DNA of 64,000 nucleotides from DUOH01 sp036562625 (GTDB lineage Bacteria; Bacillota; UBA4882; UBA10575), in the NCBI GenBank assembly GCA_036562625.1, contig DATCJV010000037.1, forward strand, positions 1 through 64,000. The letters are read 5' to 3'. The first letter of the stretch is position 1. The number at the start of each line of letters is the position of its first letter. The notes under the pieces are model-generated. The model did not search any database. It was not told the DNA's origin and saw nothing but the letters and a program-made list of their open reading frames with translations. The translations under genes were made by a program, and so were the position numbers. This document shows, in pieces, positions 50,208 to 58,906 of the stretch.

Positions 50208-51647
50208 GTGGGAAAAGACTTCTGGAATAGGTTTTTACTGAAGCTGTCTCCTAACAGCTCCGGCTGGTGGAAAAGCCTGGTTGGCTCCTGGTCATTTTGG
50301 TTATTTGTCTTTGTTCTGCTGGGAGTCTTCTCTTTTATGCATTGGTTTTACCAACCTTTCGTTTTTGAGCAAGATATCTTTATCGCCGGCGTACAAGTAG
50401 GAGACGTAGACCTGACCGGGCTGCGTAAGGATCAAGCTTTAGAAGCTCTCCGGGAGCGCTTTGAACCATGTCTTGATCAACCCCTGGTTATTGTGGACAA
50501 TGGTTTCAGATTTTATTGTCTGCCGAGAGAATGGGGCTTTGCTTTCGATTATGAGGCAATGATGACCGAGGCCTTCGCACTGGGGCATGAAGGGAATATC
50601 CTTCGACAGTGGGCAGAGAGGCGAAAGATTAAGCAAAATCCCGTGGAGTGTCAAGCAAAAGTCATTACCGACCAAACGCTGTTAGGGGAGTTAATACGTC
50701 TGCTTGAGATGCAGGTCAATGTGGAACCTATCAAGTCAAATATTATTGTGAATAAAGAAGGACAGGTACAGCATACTCCCAGCCGGATGGGAAGGCAATT
50801 AAACACCGGCCGGTTCTTGGAACTTTTATCCGAGGGCATCAGTAGAACAGAAGAGAAGGAAGTAACTCTGCCGGTTGATCAGGTGAAGCCATCCCTGGTT
50901 GATGAAGAAGTAGCCAGCTGGGAGTTGACTAGAATAATAAGTGCTTATACCACTGAGTTTGATGAGAGTAATCCGGATCGAACCACCAACTTAAAGGTGG
51001 CCGTGGCCCGTTTGCATGGCGCTTTGCTCCCCCCGAAGCAGCAATTTTCTTTTAATCGTTGGATCGGTCCACGAAGCCTGCAACACGGATACAAGGAGGC
51101 TCCGGTGGTCTTAGAGAACGAGTTGGTTCCCGGAGTGGGCGGCGGTATTTGCCAAGTATCAACCACTCTGTATAACGCTTGGTTACTGGCTGGTTTTCGA
51201 GTGGATAAACGGCATAACCACTCGATTCCTGTTACCTATGTGGGAATGGGCCTTGATGCCGCGGTGGTTTATGGCGCCCAGGATTTGGCTTTTACCAACC
51301 CCCTCAAAACTCCGGTTTTGATCTCCGGCTTTATTGAGGGTAATACTTTGACCATTGCTTTATTAGGCAAGGTTGTGCAAAAATACCGCTATACGCTGGA
51401 ACCAAAAATCGTGGAGAGAATTCCTCCCCAACTAGTGCGGGTGGAGGACCCTTCTTTAGAGTATGGGCAAGAGGTTGTAGAAAAAGAAGGGCAGGAAGGG
51501 TTTAAGGTGGAATTATGGAGAAAAGTATTTCTAGACGGAAAAGAAGTGCGTAGTGAGCGACTGGGGCTAAGTGTATATAAACCAAAACCGTGCCTGATCA
51601 GAGTGGGGCTTCGGAAACAAGAAATCATTGTCGACAGTGAGGAATGA
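50208..51647 (+). CDS. VanW-family protein with membrane anchor
   Basis: The 479 residues begin with a membrane helix (about 25-48, SFWLFVFVLLGVFSFMHWFY). Two peptidoglycan-binding-4-like repeats follow (about 60-230: GVQVGDVDLTGLRKDQALEAL), and the VanW domain lies at about 265-395 (QFSFNRWIGPRS, GGGICQVSTTLYNAWLLAGF). A G5-like C-terminus (about 410-470) closes it. VanW proteins are linked to cell-wall modification, but their reaction is unknown. The start is GTG 50208. The next gene's ATG overlaps its TGA, so both are made from one transcript. Confidence 0.9.
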   Translation: MGKDFWNRFLLKLSPNSSGWWKSLVGSWSFWLFVFVLLGVFSFMHWFYQPFVFEQDIFIAGVQVGDVDLTGLRKDQALEALRERFEPCLDQPLVIVDNGFRFYCLPREWGFAFDYEAMMTEAFALGHEGNILRQWAERRKIKQNPVECQAKVITDQTLLGELIRLLEMQVNVEPIKSNIIVNKEGQVQHTPSRMGRQLNTGRFLELLSEGISRTEEKEVTLPVDQVKPSLVDEEVASWELTRIISAYTTEFDESNPDRTTNLKVAVARLHGALLPPKQQFSFNRWIGPRSLQHGYKEAPVVLENELVPGVGGGICQVSTTLYNAWLLAGFRVDKRHNHSIPVTYVGMGLDAAVVYGAQDLAFTNPLKTPVLISGFIEGNTLTIALLGKVVQKYRYTLEPKIVERIPPQLVRVEDPSLEYGQEVVEKEGQEGFKVELWRKVFLDGKEVRSERLGLSVYKPKPCLIRVGLRKQEIIVDSEE

Positions 51648-52198
51648 AGATGCGATCAAAAAAAAATACCGGAGTAATCTTGGCCGCGCTCGGCTTTGTT
51701 CTGCTATTGGCCCGTCACAAACTAGTAAAACTGGGGTGGATTGGGTTTTGGCCTCTTTTCATTTTAGGCCCTGGTTTATTGTTTTTATTGGAGTATTTTA
51801 GTGGCTGGCTGATTCATAAAGATCCGACTGAAAAAAAAGAGTTATTAGTGCCAGGAGTTTTTTGTACAGGAACAGGAATCTTTTTATTCTTGTTTTCCTT
51901 GGAATATCTGCCATGGACTTATTTAAGTGGATTGTGGCCGGTCTTCCTGCTTTTTCTGGGGTTCGGTTTTTATGTGTCTTTCTGCGTTGACAGACAGGAT
52001 CAAGGCCTGCTCATTCCAGGCGGGGTTCTAACCTTTGTCGGTGGGAGCGGTCTGGCGGTTTTCATAATTAAAGAACGTTTGTTTGTTCAATTCCGCTACG
52101 GCCCGCTTGTCCTTGGCATTTTACTGGCGATTGTTTTCGGGGGAGGCCTGAATTGGCGACGAAAGCGTCGCAAAGCAAATCAAACCAAGCGGGGATGA
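51644..52198 (+). CDS. Small polytopic membrane protein, LiaI/LiaF-like
   Basis: The 184 residues hold six hydrophobic segments arranged in short pairs (for example VILAALGFVLLLA, GFWPLFILGPGLLFLLEYF, GLWPVFLLFLGFGFYVSFC). The repeated pattern of WP-x-F/L-x-x-L-G resembles the DUF5668 half of LiaF/LiaI proteins in cell-envelope stress systems. It ends with a very basic cytoplasmic tail. It overlaps the VanW gene by four bases (ATGA); an ATG two codons later is also possible. Function is not known; pairing with VanW suggests an envelope role. Confidence 0.72.
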   Translation: MKMRSKKNTGVILAALGFVLLLARHKLVKLGWIGFWPLFILGPGLLFLLEYFSGWLIHKDPTEKKELLVPGVFCTGTGIFLFLFSLEYLPWTYLSGLWPVFLLFLGFGFYVSFCVDRQDQGLLIPGGVLTFVGGSGLAVFIIKERLFVQFRYGPLVLGILLAIVFGGGLNWRRKRRKANQTKRG

Positions 52199-52316
52199 AG
52201 TAGTGTACTTTTTAGCGTCTTAGTTTTACTGTTATAGTTGAATAATATGCCTGGTGCTGCTCATCTGTTTGGATAGAAGATAGTAGTGCTTCTGGTGAGG
52301 AGGAGGTTATTTTTTT

Positions 52317-53276
52317 ATGGTAAAAACGCACACTACTACAAGCTCTGGAGAAGAAGTGGAGCGGTTGGAGTCAATTATGGAACAGTTACGGGGAGATAAC
52401 GGTTGCCCGTGGGACCGGAAGCAGACCCATCAATCACTCCGCCCTTATTTGTTGGAAGAGGCCTACGAGGTTCTACAGGCTATCGAGGAAGATCAGCCTG
52501 GGCATATTCAGGAGGAACTGGGAGACCTTTTATTGCAGGTAGTTTTCCATGCGCAAATTGGAAAGGAACGGGGCGTCTTTGATTTAGCATCCGTGATCAG
52601 AGGGGTAAATGAAAAAATGATCCGCCGCCATCCTCATGTCTTCAGGAGTAGCATCAGCAATCAAAACCCACAGATACGTCCGGTGCACGGAGTGGCTGAT
52701 GTCTTGGATAACTGGGAAAAGATTAAAGCAGAGGAAAGAGCCGGTGGTTTCAACGGGGAAACGGACGGGCAAGGCACGGAAGAAGAGTCTATCCTGGATT
52801 CGGTACCTATCAACCTCCCCGCTCTACTTCAAGCGGAAAAGATCCAAAGAAAAGCGACCCAGGTAGGGTTTGACTGGTCGGATCTAAAAGGGCCCTTGTC
52901 CAAGGTCAGGGAAGAGCTTGATGAAGTAAGAAAAGCCTGGGAGGAGTGGCAGAGTTTTTTAAACAAAGGATCTGAGGCGAACCAGGGTAGTCAGGACCCC
53001 AAAATAGCCGTAAGACTCCAGTCCAAGGTAGAAGAAGAATTTGGCGACCTCTTGTTTGCACTAGTAAATACCGCCCGCTTTTTGGGGGTGCATCCGGAAA
53101 TCGCACTCCTGCGGACAATTGAAAAGTTCCGACGCAGGTTTCGACGGATGGAGCAGCAGGCAAAGACTGAAGGGAGAGAATTTGCCGCTTTGACTCTCGC
53201 GGAGATGGATGAATTATGGGAGAAGAGCAAGGCAGAAGAGGAGAAGAAGGAGGATAATAACACCGGGCAAAAATAA
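52317..53276 (+). CDS. mazG: Nucleoside triphosphate pyrophosphohydrolase
   Basis: MazG splits NTPs to NMP and pyrophosphate. Two MazG domains are visible. The first has NGCPWDRKQTHQSLRPYLLEE with the EExxE...EExxD metal sites (EEAYEVLQAIEE, EELGDLLLQVVFHAQ); the second is near residues 190-280 (EEFGDLLFALVNTARFL). The 319 residues exceed the usual 260 through a linker. GAGGAGGAGG precedes the ATG. In Bacillus the orthologue yabN lies just ahead of yabO-yabP-yabQ; here a SpoIID-like gene and yabP follow. Confidence 0.93.
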   Translation: MVKTHTTTSSGEEVERLESIMEQLRGDNGCPWDRKQTHQSLRPYLLEEAYEVLQAIEEDQPGHIQEELGDLLLQVVFHAQIGKERGVFDLASVIRGVNEKMIRRHPHVFRSSISNQNPQIRPVHGVADVLDNWEKIKAEERAGGFNGETDGQGTEEESILDSVPINLPALLQAEKIQRKATQVGFDWSDLKGPLSKVREELDEVRKAWEEWQSFLNKGSEANQGSQDPKIAVRLQSKVEEEFGDLLFALVNTARFLGVHPEIALLRTIEKFRRRFRRMEQQAKTEGREFAALTLAEMDELWEKSKAEEEKKEDNNTGQK

Positions 53277-53348
53277 AGAGGGTTTTCCTATGGATGCTCG
53301 CAAGAGATTTGAGTATTAATTCCCCTCCACCTAGCTAAACTAAGATAG

Positions 53349-53424
53349 GCGATCCGTTCAGGACACGCCTGCTAACCGGCTGGCCTTAGGTGTCGCTCGC
53401 CGCTACTACCAATAGCCGGATCGC
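53349..53424 (+). ncRNA. Possible structured leader RNA ahead of the SpoIID-like gene
   Basis: GCGATCCG (53349-53356) pairs with CGGATCGC (53417-53424), enclosing a second stem GACAC (53362-53366) / GTGTC (53390-53394) with smaller GC pairs inside. The element is 76 bases long and ends 28 bases before the start codon. It matches no RNA family I know. Confidence 0.3.
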
Positions 53425-53452
53425 TGTTTAAAATGAAAGAGGGGAGAAGGAA

Positions 53453-54421
53453 TTGAAGCATAAGTATAAGCATATTGGGCTGGCGGTACTGACTGTGATG
53501 ATTGGGATTACAGTCTCCTTCATCGGTTGTCCCGGACCGGAACGGAAGATTTTTGACCGGATCGCCAGAAAGCTGGCTGAGGAACCTCAAGTCTCTGTTT
53601 ATTTTCACGAATCCAAGACTAAAAAGACCATGCCTATTGAGGAATATCTGCTTGGAGTGGTCGCCGGTGAAATGGAGAAAGGGTGGCCGCTAGAGGCCTA
53701 TGCCGCTCAAGCCATTGTCGCCCGTACTTTTACTATGGACTTTATTGCGCAGGGCGGCACCAGAAAACAGCATAATACTGATATCTCTACGGACGAGGTA
53801 GAAGCTCAGGCCTATAACGCTGAAGCAATCACCCCAATCATCAGACGGGCGGTACAGATGACCAAGGGAAAGGTTATAACTTACCGCAATCGATATGTAA
53901 AGGGATGGTTCTCCGCCAGTTGCGGAGGGAGAACCGCTTTAGCCAGAGAAGGGTTGGGCTATAAGGGAAAAGAGCCTCCTTATATGCGATCCGTATCGTG
54001 TCCGGAGGAAAAAGTCATTCCCAAGGAAGAATTGTATTGGAAAGCCACTTTAACTTCTGCAGAGATGGCGGAAGCCCTCAAGAAGTTGGGAAAGTCCATT
54101 GGAACCATTCAACGGCTGGAAGTAGAGGAGAGGAGTAAACAATCTCATAGGGCGACAAAGTTAAATTTTATCGGTACGGAGGGGCGCGCCACTGTCCTGG
54201 GCGCGGATTTCCGCGTAGCATTAGATCCGCAAAAGGTTCGTTCAATATGGATTACGGATATTAATAACAAGAGTACCGGTATTGAGTTGAAAGGGCGCGG
54301 ATATGGCCATGGAGTCGGCCTCTGTCAATGGGGAGCCCATGCTCTGGCCAAGGAAGGAAAATCTCCAGAAGAAATCATCAAGCATTATTATCCGTTGGCG
54401 GAGATTAAGGATCTTTGGTAA
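53453..54421 (+). CDS. SpoIID/LytB-domain protein
   Basis: SpoIID is a lytic transglycosylase that works on peptidoglycan during engulfment. This 322-residue relative has an N-terminal hydrophobic segment (LAVLTVMIGITVSFIGC, about 9-25), possibly a lipoprotein signal. The SpoIID core follows: PIEEYLLGVVAGEMEKGWP with the conserved glutamate, AYAAQAIVARTF, and GWFSASCGGRT. It ends with YGHGVGLCQWGAHALAKEG, the family's closing motif. The start is TTG 53453, with GGGGAGAAGG upstream. It sits between mazG and yabP, a sporulation setting; whether it is SpoIID itself or a paralogue cannot be decided. Confidence 0.9.
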   Translation: MKHKYKHIGLAVLTVMIGITVSFIGCPGPERKIFDRIARKLAEEPQVSVYFHESKTKKTMPIEEYLLGVVAGEMEKGWPLEAYAAQAIVARTFTMDFIAQGGTRKQHNTDISTDEVEAQAYNAEAITPIIRRAVQMTKGKVITYRNRYVKGWFSASCGGRTALAREGLGYKGKEPPYMRSVSCPEEKVIPKEELYWKATLTSAEMAEALKKLGKSIGTIQRLEVEERSKQSHRATKLNFIGTEGRATVLGADFRVALDPQKVRSIWITDINNKSTGIELKGRGYGHGVGLCQWGAHALAKEGKSPEEIIKHYYPLAEIKDLW

Positions 54422-54568
54422 AAAGGCTCTTTCTTTTCCATCCCTTGTGTTACAAAGTCCCGAAAGGCGCATATGATAATTATAGCCCATGGGAATACGA
54501 GGCGTTTTGTCAAGATTGAAGTAGATGTAGCGCTTTGCCGGAAAGGACAGAAGATTGGGGGGTGGATT

Positions 54569-54850
54569 ATGGAGGAGAAGAACACCAAGAGACTACACCA
54601 ATTATCCCTCTCCGGGCGGGAAAGATTGTCACTGGAGGGTGTGACCAATGTCGGAAGTTTTGACCGGGAAGTGATTATCTTGGAGACGGAGAGGGGAGTG
54701 TTGACCATCAAGGGAGACGAACTACACATGAAACAACTTAATTTGGAACAAGGGAAACTATCCCTGACTGGACGGATCGACTCCTTGGTCTATTCCGAGG
54801 AGTCCTTGGCCCAAAGAAATAAAGGCTTCTTTGGAAAGATATTTAAGTAA
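54569..54850 (+). CDS. yabP: Spore cortex protein YabP
   Basis: YabP is needed, with YabQ, for spore cortex assembly. The 93-residue product has the family core LSLSGRERLSLEGVTNVGSF, then VIILETERGVLTIKGDELH and LNLEQGKLSLTGRIDSLVYS. The open frame extends to 54473, but ATG 54569 with GGGGGGTGG upstream gives the YabP N-terminus. It is 27 kb from yabQ, whereas the two are adjacent in Bacillus. The gene yabO (S4 domain) that normally precedes it is absent here. Confidence 0.85.
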   Translation: MEEKNTKRLHQLSLSGRERLSLEGVTNVGSFDREVIILETERGVLTIKGDELHMKQLNLEQGKLSLTGRIDSLVYSEESLAQRNKGFFGKIFK

Positions 54851-54937
54851 CCTTTTACTTTACCGATTCAAATGAAGGTACAGGTTAAGGCCTTTGTCAT
54901 GCGCTAACGAGCGTCGACAGCTTCGGGAGATGCGTAG

Positions 54938-54968
54938 AAAACGGGGAAAACCCGTTCATTTTTTTATC
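54938..54968 (+). terminator. Intrinsic terminator after yabP
   Basis: AACGGG, loop GAAAA, CCCGTT, then CATTTTTTT. Confidence 0.65.
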
Positions 54969-55046
54969 CTATTAATTCCGGAAGGATTGATTGCCGAGAT
55001 ATGGAATTATTATAAGTATTTTGAATTTCATTACTGGGGGGATTAG

Positions 55047-56726
55047 ATGGCACGCAGAGGAAGGCAAGGTGTTTTCCTTGTTATATGTTTATTACTGGTT
55101 TTTATTCTGAACGCAGGGGTCACATGGTCGGCCTTGGAAATAACCGATACCGGGGCGGAAAGTCGTTTTGGGAAGGTAAAGGCCCCGCCTCGTCCTTTAC
55201 GGTGGAAGGTTCTGAAAACTGCTCATTTTGAGATCTACTTTTATCAGGGTATGGAAGAGTTGGTGATGCGTTGCCGAGATATTTTGGAAAATGAAGCTTA
55301 TGAGCGCATATACCCGGATTTTGAAAGTTTTTACGCTCTTCACCCCTATAAAAAGATCAGGGTCATCATTTTTACCTCAAGAAAGGAGTATCAGAACTCC
55401 CGTGCGAACGGGCTCCCACTTTCGACCACCTCCGAGGGGGTGGCCAACATCCTGAACAATCGGATTGTGGCCATTCGCCAACCAACCTTCCAGGATTTAA
55501 GATGTGTCTTAACACATGAAGTGACGCACTTGATTACTTTAGGCAATAGATCGGCTTTATCCTCTTCGTTAGGGGGGCAAGTACCGGGCTGGATGGCCGA
55601 GGGATTGGCAGAATTCTATGAACCGGAAGACACCAGGTTTTTCATGCGTGAGGTCGCCTTAAGAGACGCGGTGCTTCGTGAGGAGTTGCATACTTTATCC
55701 CATCTGGAACAGATCGGGGGCAACCTGGACTATGCAGAGGCATGGTCGTTGGTGGATTATATCGCCCGTGTCCATGGTAAGGATAAGCTGCCCGAGTTGC
55801 TGATGGAAATGTTTAAACGGGGAAACAGGGATACAACCTATGAACGGACCTTGGGTCTTAGTAAACAGGAGCTGTGGGAGAACTGGAAGACGGATTTGGA
55901 GAAACGTTATGTGGCAGGAAAGGATAATCCCAGTATAAAACAGGAACACCTTCCTTTGATCGAAGGTTACGGTCACCAACAGGATCCAAAGATCGATCGG
56001 AACGGCCGGGTATTTTTCCTCTCTACGCATCAGAGTAAATTTTTCGACCTTTATATGTGGACACCGGATGGGTGTCGACGGTTGACCGAACAAACCGTTA
56101 TCACCTACGACATAGCCCCGGACGGGCAAGAAGTAATCTTTATCTCCGATTCAGATGGGGAACGTAACTTATACAAGCTGGAGATTGAGTCCGGAAAAAT
56201 CACTCCGTTCCCTATGGATTTGGCAAACCCGGTTGATCTGGCTTGGTCTCCCCAAGGAGACAAACTGGCCGTAGCTGTGAATACCAGAGGCGATACGGAT
56301 TTATTCATCATCGATCTTCAGGGAAGGGTCTTGATGAAGGTGGCGGCCGGCTCTACGGATGAACGCGCGCCGGCCTGGGCGCCTGATGGAGAGAGACTCG
56401 TCTATATGCTGACCAGATTAGGCCGTCACCAACTGATGATCTGGGATGGAGAAACAAGTCGACCTTTGACCGTCCCGGATCGTGACTACTTGGAGCCGTT
56501 TTGGGGGACGGATGATTTTATCTGGTGTATTACCGGAGAAAACGGTTATTACCAGGCGGTGGCTATTGATCCGGAAGACGGTGAGGTTCATCAGGTTTCC
56601 GGCTTTCAAGAAACACTCTTGCATGCCGTCCCGGCGCCGGATGGGCAAATTCTGTCCGACGTCTACACCGGACAGGAGACCAAGATATATTTCTGGACGC
56701 CGCAGGAGGTGAAGTCCAATGAGTAG
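55047..56726 (+). CDS. Secreted peptidase MA-like protein with TolB-type propeller
   Basis: The 559 residues have a signal sequence (about 8-30). A gluzincin-like domain follows, with HEVTH at residues 157-161 and a downstream GWMAEGLAEFYE that supplies the third zinc ligand. From about 310 on lies a beta-propeller of TolB/PD40 repeats (DPKIDRNGRVFFLSTHQSKF, TYDIAPDGQEVIFISDSDGE, PAWAPDGERLVYML). The family is Peptidase_MA; substrate unknown. It should act in the periplasm. It overlaps the Omp85-like barrel gene by eight bases, which implies tight co-expression. GGGGGGAT precedes the ATG. Confidence 0.85.
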   Translation: MARRGRQGVFLVICLLLVFILNAGVTWSALEITDTGAESRFGKVKAPPRPLRWKVLKTAHFEIYFYQGMEELVMRCRDILENEAYERIYPDFESFYALHPYKKIRVIIFTSRKEYQNSRANGLPLSTTSEGVANILNNRIVAIRQPTFQDLRCVLTHEVTHLITLGNRSALSSSLGGQVPGWMAEGLAEFYEPEDTRFFMREVALRDAVLREELHTLSHLEQIGGNLDYAEAWSLVDYIARVHGKDKLPELLMEMFKRGNRDTTYERTLGLSKQELWENWKTDLEKRYVAGKDNPSIKQEHLPLIEGYGHQQDPKIDRNGRVFFLSTHQSKFFDLYMWTPDGCRRLTEQTVITYDIAPDGQEVIFISDSDGERNLYKLEIESGKITPFPMDLANPVDLAWSPQGDKLAVAVNTRGDTDLFIIDLQGRVLMKVAAGSTDERAPAWAPDGERLVYMLTRLGRHQLMIWDGETSRPLTVPDRDYLEPFWGTDDFIWCITGENGYYQAVAIDPEDGEVHQVSGFQETLLHAVPAPDGQILSDVYTGQETKIYFWTPQEVKSNE

Positions 56727-57858
56727 ACATGTGCTCATTAAATTTTGGAAAATACTCTTTCTTCTTCTGCCTGTATTTCTGCTCTTTCCTGCAGAGAGTG
56801 GAGCGGAGGATGATCCGCCCTGGGAGAGTTATCGTCCGAAACTGGAAATGGAGATGCTTTACCCCGTTCTATATTATGATGAGCAAGACGGGTTTTTGGG
56901 CCTGCTTTATGGACAGATGAGTGATGTCTTACGCGAACATGATTTACGATTTATTTTTTATATCAATGAGTGGGATGACGAAGCGCAGTATGTGGTGGGA
57001 TACACTAGGCACCTCGGACTGTGGTCTATAGGAGCCAACCTCTACTCGGGGCCTGTTTATTTAGGTTGTCTTTGGTCTCCGGGCTTTTCTGAATACCAAA
57101 ATGGACTGAGTCTGCTCGCTAGTTATCATTGGAATAATGAATCACGCATAGATTTTCGTCTGCAATGGGAGAAGTTTGAAACAAAGGCCTATTCTTTGGT
57201 TCTGAAAGATCTACCGGAAGATGGGAAGGTTGTCGGGTGGGATATTACCTTGAATCAGGATACTCATGACTTGCTCGCGCAGAATGGAACCAGGCAGTAT
57301 CTAAGTGTAGGCGGGGCATTCCCCATTTTCGGCACAGATTACGATTATTTGAAGATTGAAGGGGACCACCGCAGCTACCATCCACTGGGGAAGAGATTGT
57401 CCTTGATTTGGAGCGCGCGGGCGGGTAAGATTTGGGGAGATTATCCTTCACACCGGGGGTTTTTAGTAGGAGGAATTCAGCATACCAGTGCTAGCGCTCT
57501 TGGTAGCCTGATTAATACGGGCCTTTTAGGTTTTCTCTCCGATTCCGTGTTGCGGGGATACGACACAGACGCCTTTGTGGGTGACTCCTTTGTCATCTCC
57601 AATTTGGAATTAAGGGGATTGCTCTGGCCTGGTGACTACTATAACATTGGCGGTTTTGCCTGTATCAGTTCTTTATTTATTGATGCGGGCCAAATTTGGC
57701 GTCAGCAAAAGCAGTTAGCCTCCAAACCACCGGCCGCCTATGGCGTTGGGCTAAAGTTTTTGATTCTGCGTGGATTGATGTTGGGCATCGATTATGCGGT
57801 GCCTTTTGATCCGGGAGAGGATGCTAAATGGCATTTTAGTTTGGGAGAAGTTTTCTAA
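56719..57858 (+). CDS. Omp85-like outer-membrane barrel without POTRA domains
   Basis: The 379 residues have a signal peptide (about 1-29, ending ESGA). From about 40 on they form amphipathic strands as in a 16-strand barrel. The Omp85 signature is SVLRGYDTDAFVGDSFVISN near residues 275-293, with the RGY of the lid-lock loop. SLFIDAGQIW is the conserved D-x-G-x-x-W strand before the end. The last residue is phenylalanine (SLGEVF). No POTRA domain precedes the barrel, so it is not BamA. Patatin-like and other stand-alone Omp85 proteins lack them too. The peptidase/propeller gene overlaps its start. Confidence 0.8.
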   Translation: MSRHVLIKFWKILFLLLPVFLLFPAESGAEDDPPWESYRPKLEMEMLYPVLYYDEQDGFLGLLYGQMSDVLREHDLRFIFYINEWDDEAQYVVGYTRHLGLWSIGANLYSGPVYLGCLWSPGFSEYQNGLSLLASYHWNNESRIDFRLQWEKFETKAYSLVLKDLPEDGKVVGWDITLNQDTHDLLAQNGTRQYLSVGGAFPIFGTDYDYLKIEGDHRSYHPLGKRLSLIWSARAGKIWGDYPSHRGFLVGGIQHTSASALGSLINTGLLGFLSDSVLRGYDTDAFVGDSFVISNLELRGLLWPGDYYNIGGFACISSLFIDAGQIWRQQKQLASKPPAAYGVGLKFLILRGLMLGIDYAVPFDPGEDAKWHFSLGEVF

Positions 57859-58167
57859 TACGAAGTCTTCTAATGTGTCACAGGCGCATTCACAAGTTGC
57901 GCTGGGAAGAAAAGAAGCGAGCCAGGGCCATCAGGAGATATCGAGCGACGAGGCGCGCAAATACTAGCGCGTAGGTAACCTTACTACACTAAAAAATTAC
58001 CTGCACCGAGAAGAAATATCAAAGGGAACCAGTAACAGCATGCTTTCAACACGGGTGACGAGCCACAAAAGACCAGTGAAGGCGGTCTTTCACCTTTGAG
58101 CCATGAGATCATATGTATAAATCTTCCTTCAGAGACCTAAAATGGTTACTGAAGGGGGTTTATTTGG
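57859..58167. other. 309-base gap after the Omp85-like gene
   Basis: No gene is credible here. A hairpin AAAGACC (58068-58074) / GGTCTTT (58084-58090), followed by CACCTTT, may be the terminator of the barrel operon. A GAAGGGGG near the end serves as ribosome site for the next gene. The remainder shows no clear signal. Confidence 0.4.
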
Positions 58168-58767
58168 ATGTATAGGTTTTGCTTACATCAGCTGGGAATA
58201 ATGATTACTCTTTTGGCTCTAGCCTTTTTGACCCGAACTTCATGTCAAGCCACGATCGCGGATCTGCCTTATATGAATAGAACCGTAATCGAGCAGAAGA
58301 TTCTAGAAGCGGAAAGCGGCGGAGGTCGGCTTCGCCGGATCACCGGCGAGGTTTTGGTGGCGGGAAAAACCAAATTAACCTTGTGTACTGAGGAAGGGGT
58401 CATTCAAGATTTTTCCCTCACTGGCACGGATCTTTATTTAAACGGGCAACCAAGCAGTGGAGAGGCTTTACGCCCAGTTTATCCAGGCAGGAATTTTCAA
58501 GCTCGCCTTTATGTAGATGAAGAGGACAGGGTAAAGGTAGTCGAAGCCTGGTATATCGGAGGGGAAGGGCAATTAGTCCGTTTGCATCCACCGGATGGGG
58601 ACGGGTATTTTTCCATTACTCTTCGAGCCCTGGATACCCCTGAGGAAAGACGGTTTTTGGTAAGTCAAGAACTGAATGAGGTAATCAAGAGTATCCCCCC
58701 GGAAACCTGTCTTTACTATCAACTGAATCTCAATGGAGAGATTGGCTACATTTTGCTCAGTCCGTAA
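58168..58767 (+). CDS. Unknown secreted protein
   Basis: I do not recognise this 199-residue protein. It begins with a signal-like segment (LGIMITLLALAFLTRTSCQA, about 9-28). The rest is beta-rich: GEVLVAGKTKLTLCTEEGVI, NFQARLYVDEEDRVKVVEAWYIG, GYFSITLRALDT and LYYQLNLNGEIGYILLS. There are no obvious enzyme motifs. AAGGGGGT lies 9 bases before the ATG. It follows the Omp85-like gene after a 309-base gap and precedes cheB. Confidence 0.7.
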   Translation: MYRFCLHQLGIMITLLALAFLTRTSCQATIADLPYMNRTVIEQKILEAESGGGRLRRITGEVLVAGKTKLTLCTEEGVIQDFSLTGTDLYLNGQPSSGEALRPVYPGRNFQARLYVDEEDRVKVVEAWYIGGEGQLVRLHPPDGDGYFSITLRALDTPEERRFLVSQELNEVIKSIPPETCLYYQLNLNGEIGYILLSP

Positions 58768-58906
58768 AGGTAAACGGGTCTGTAAACCTGTCGAGATTAT
58801 GGAACCTTTGCAGGATTACGGAAAAGTTTAGCGAAAATCATATGTACTAAAGGGCGGATGCAATGCATACAACCTAACAACAGATAAAAGAAAGGATTGG
58901 TTCTCC

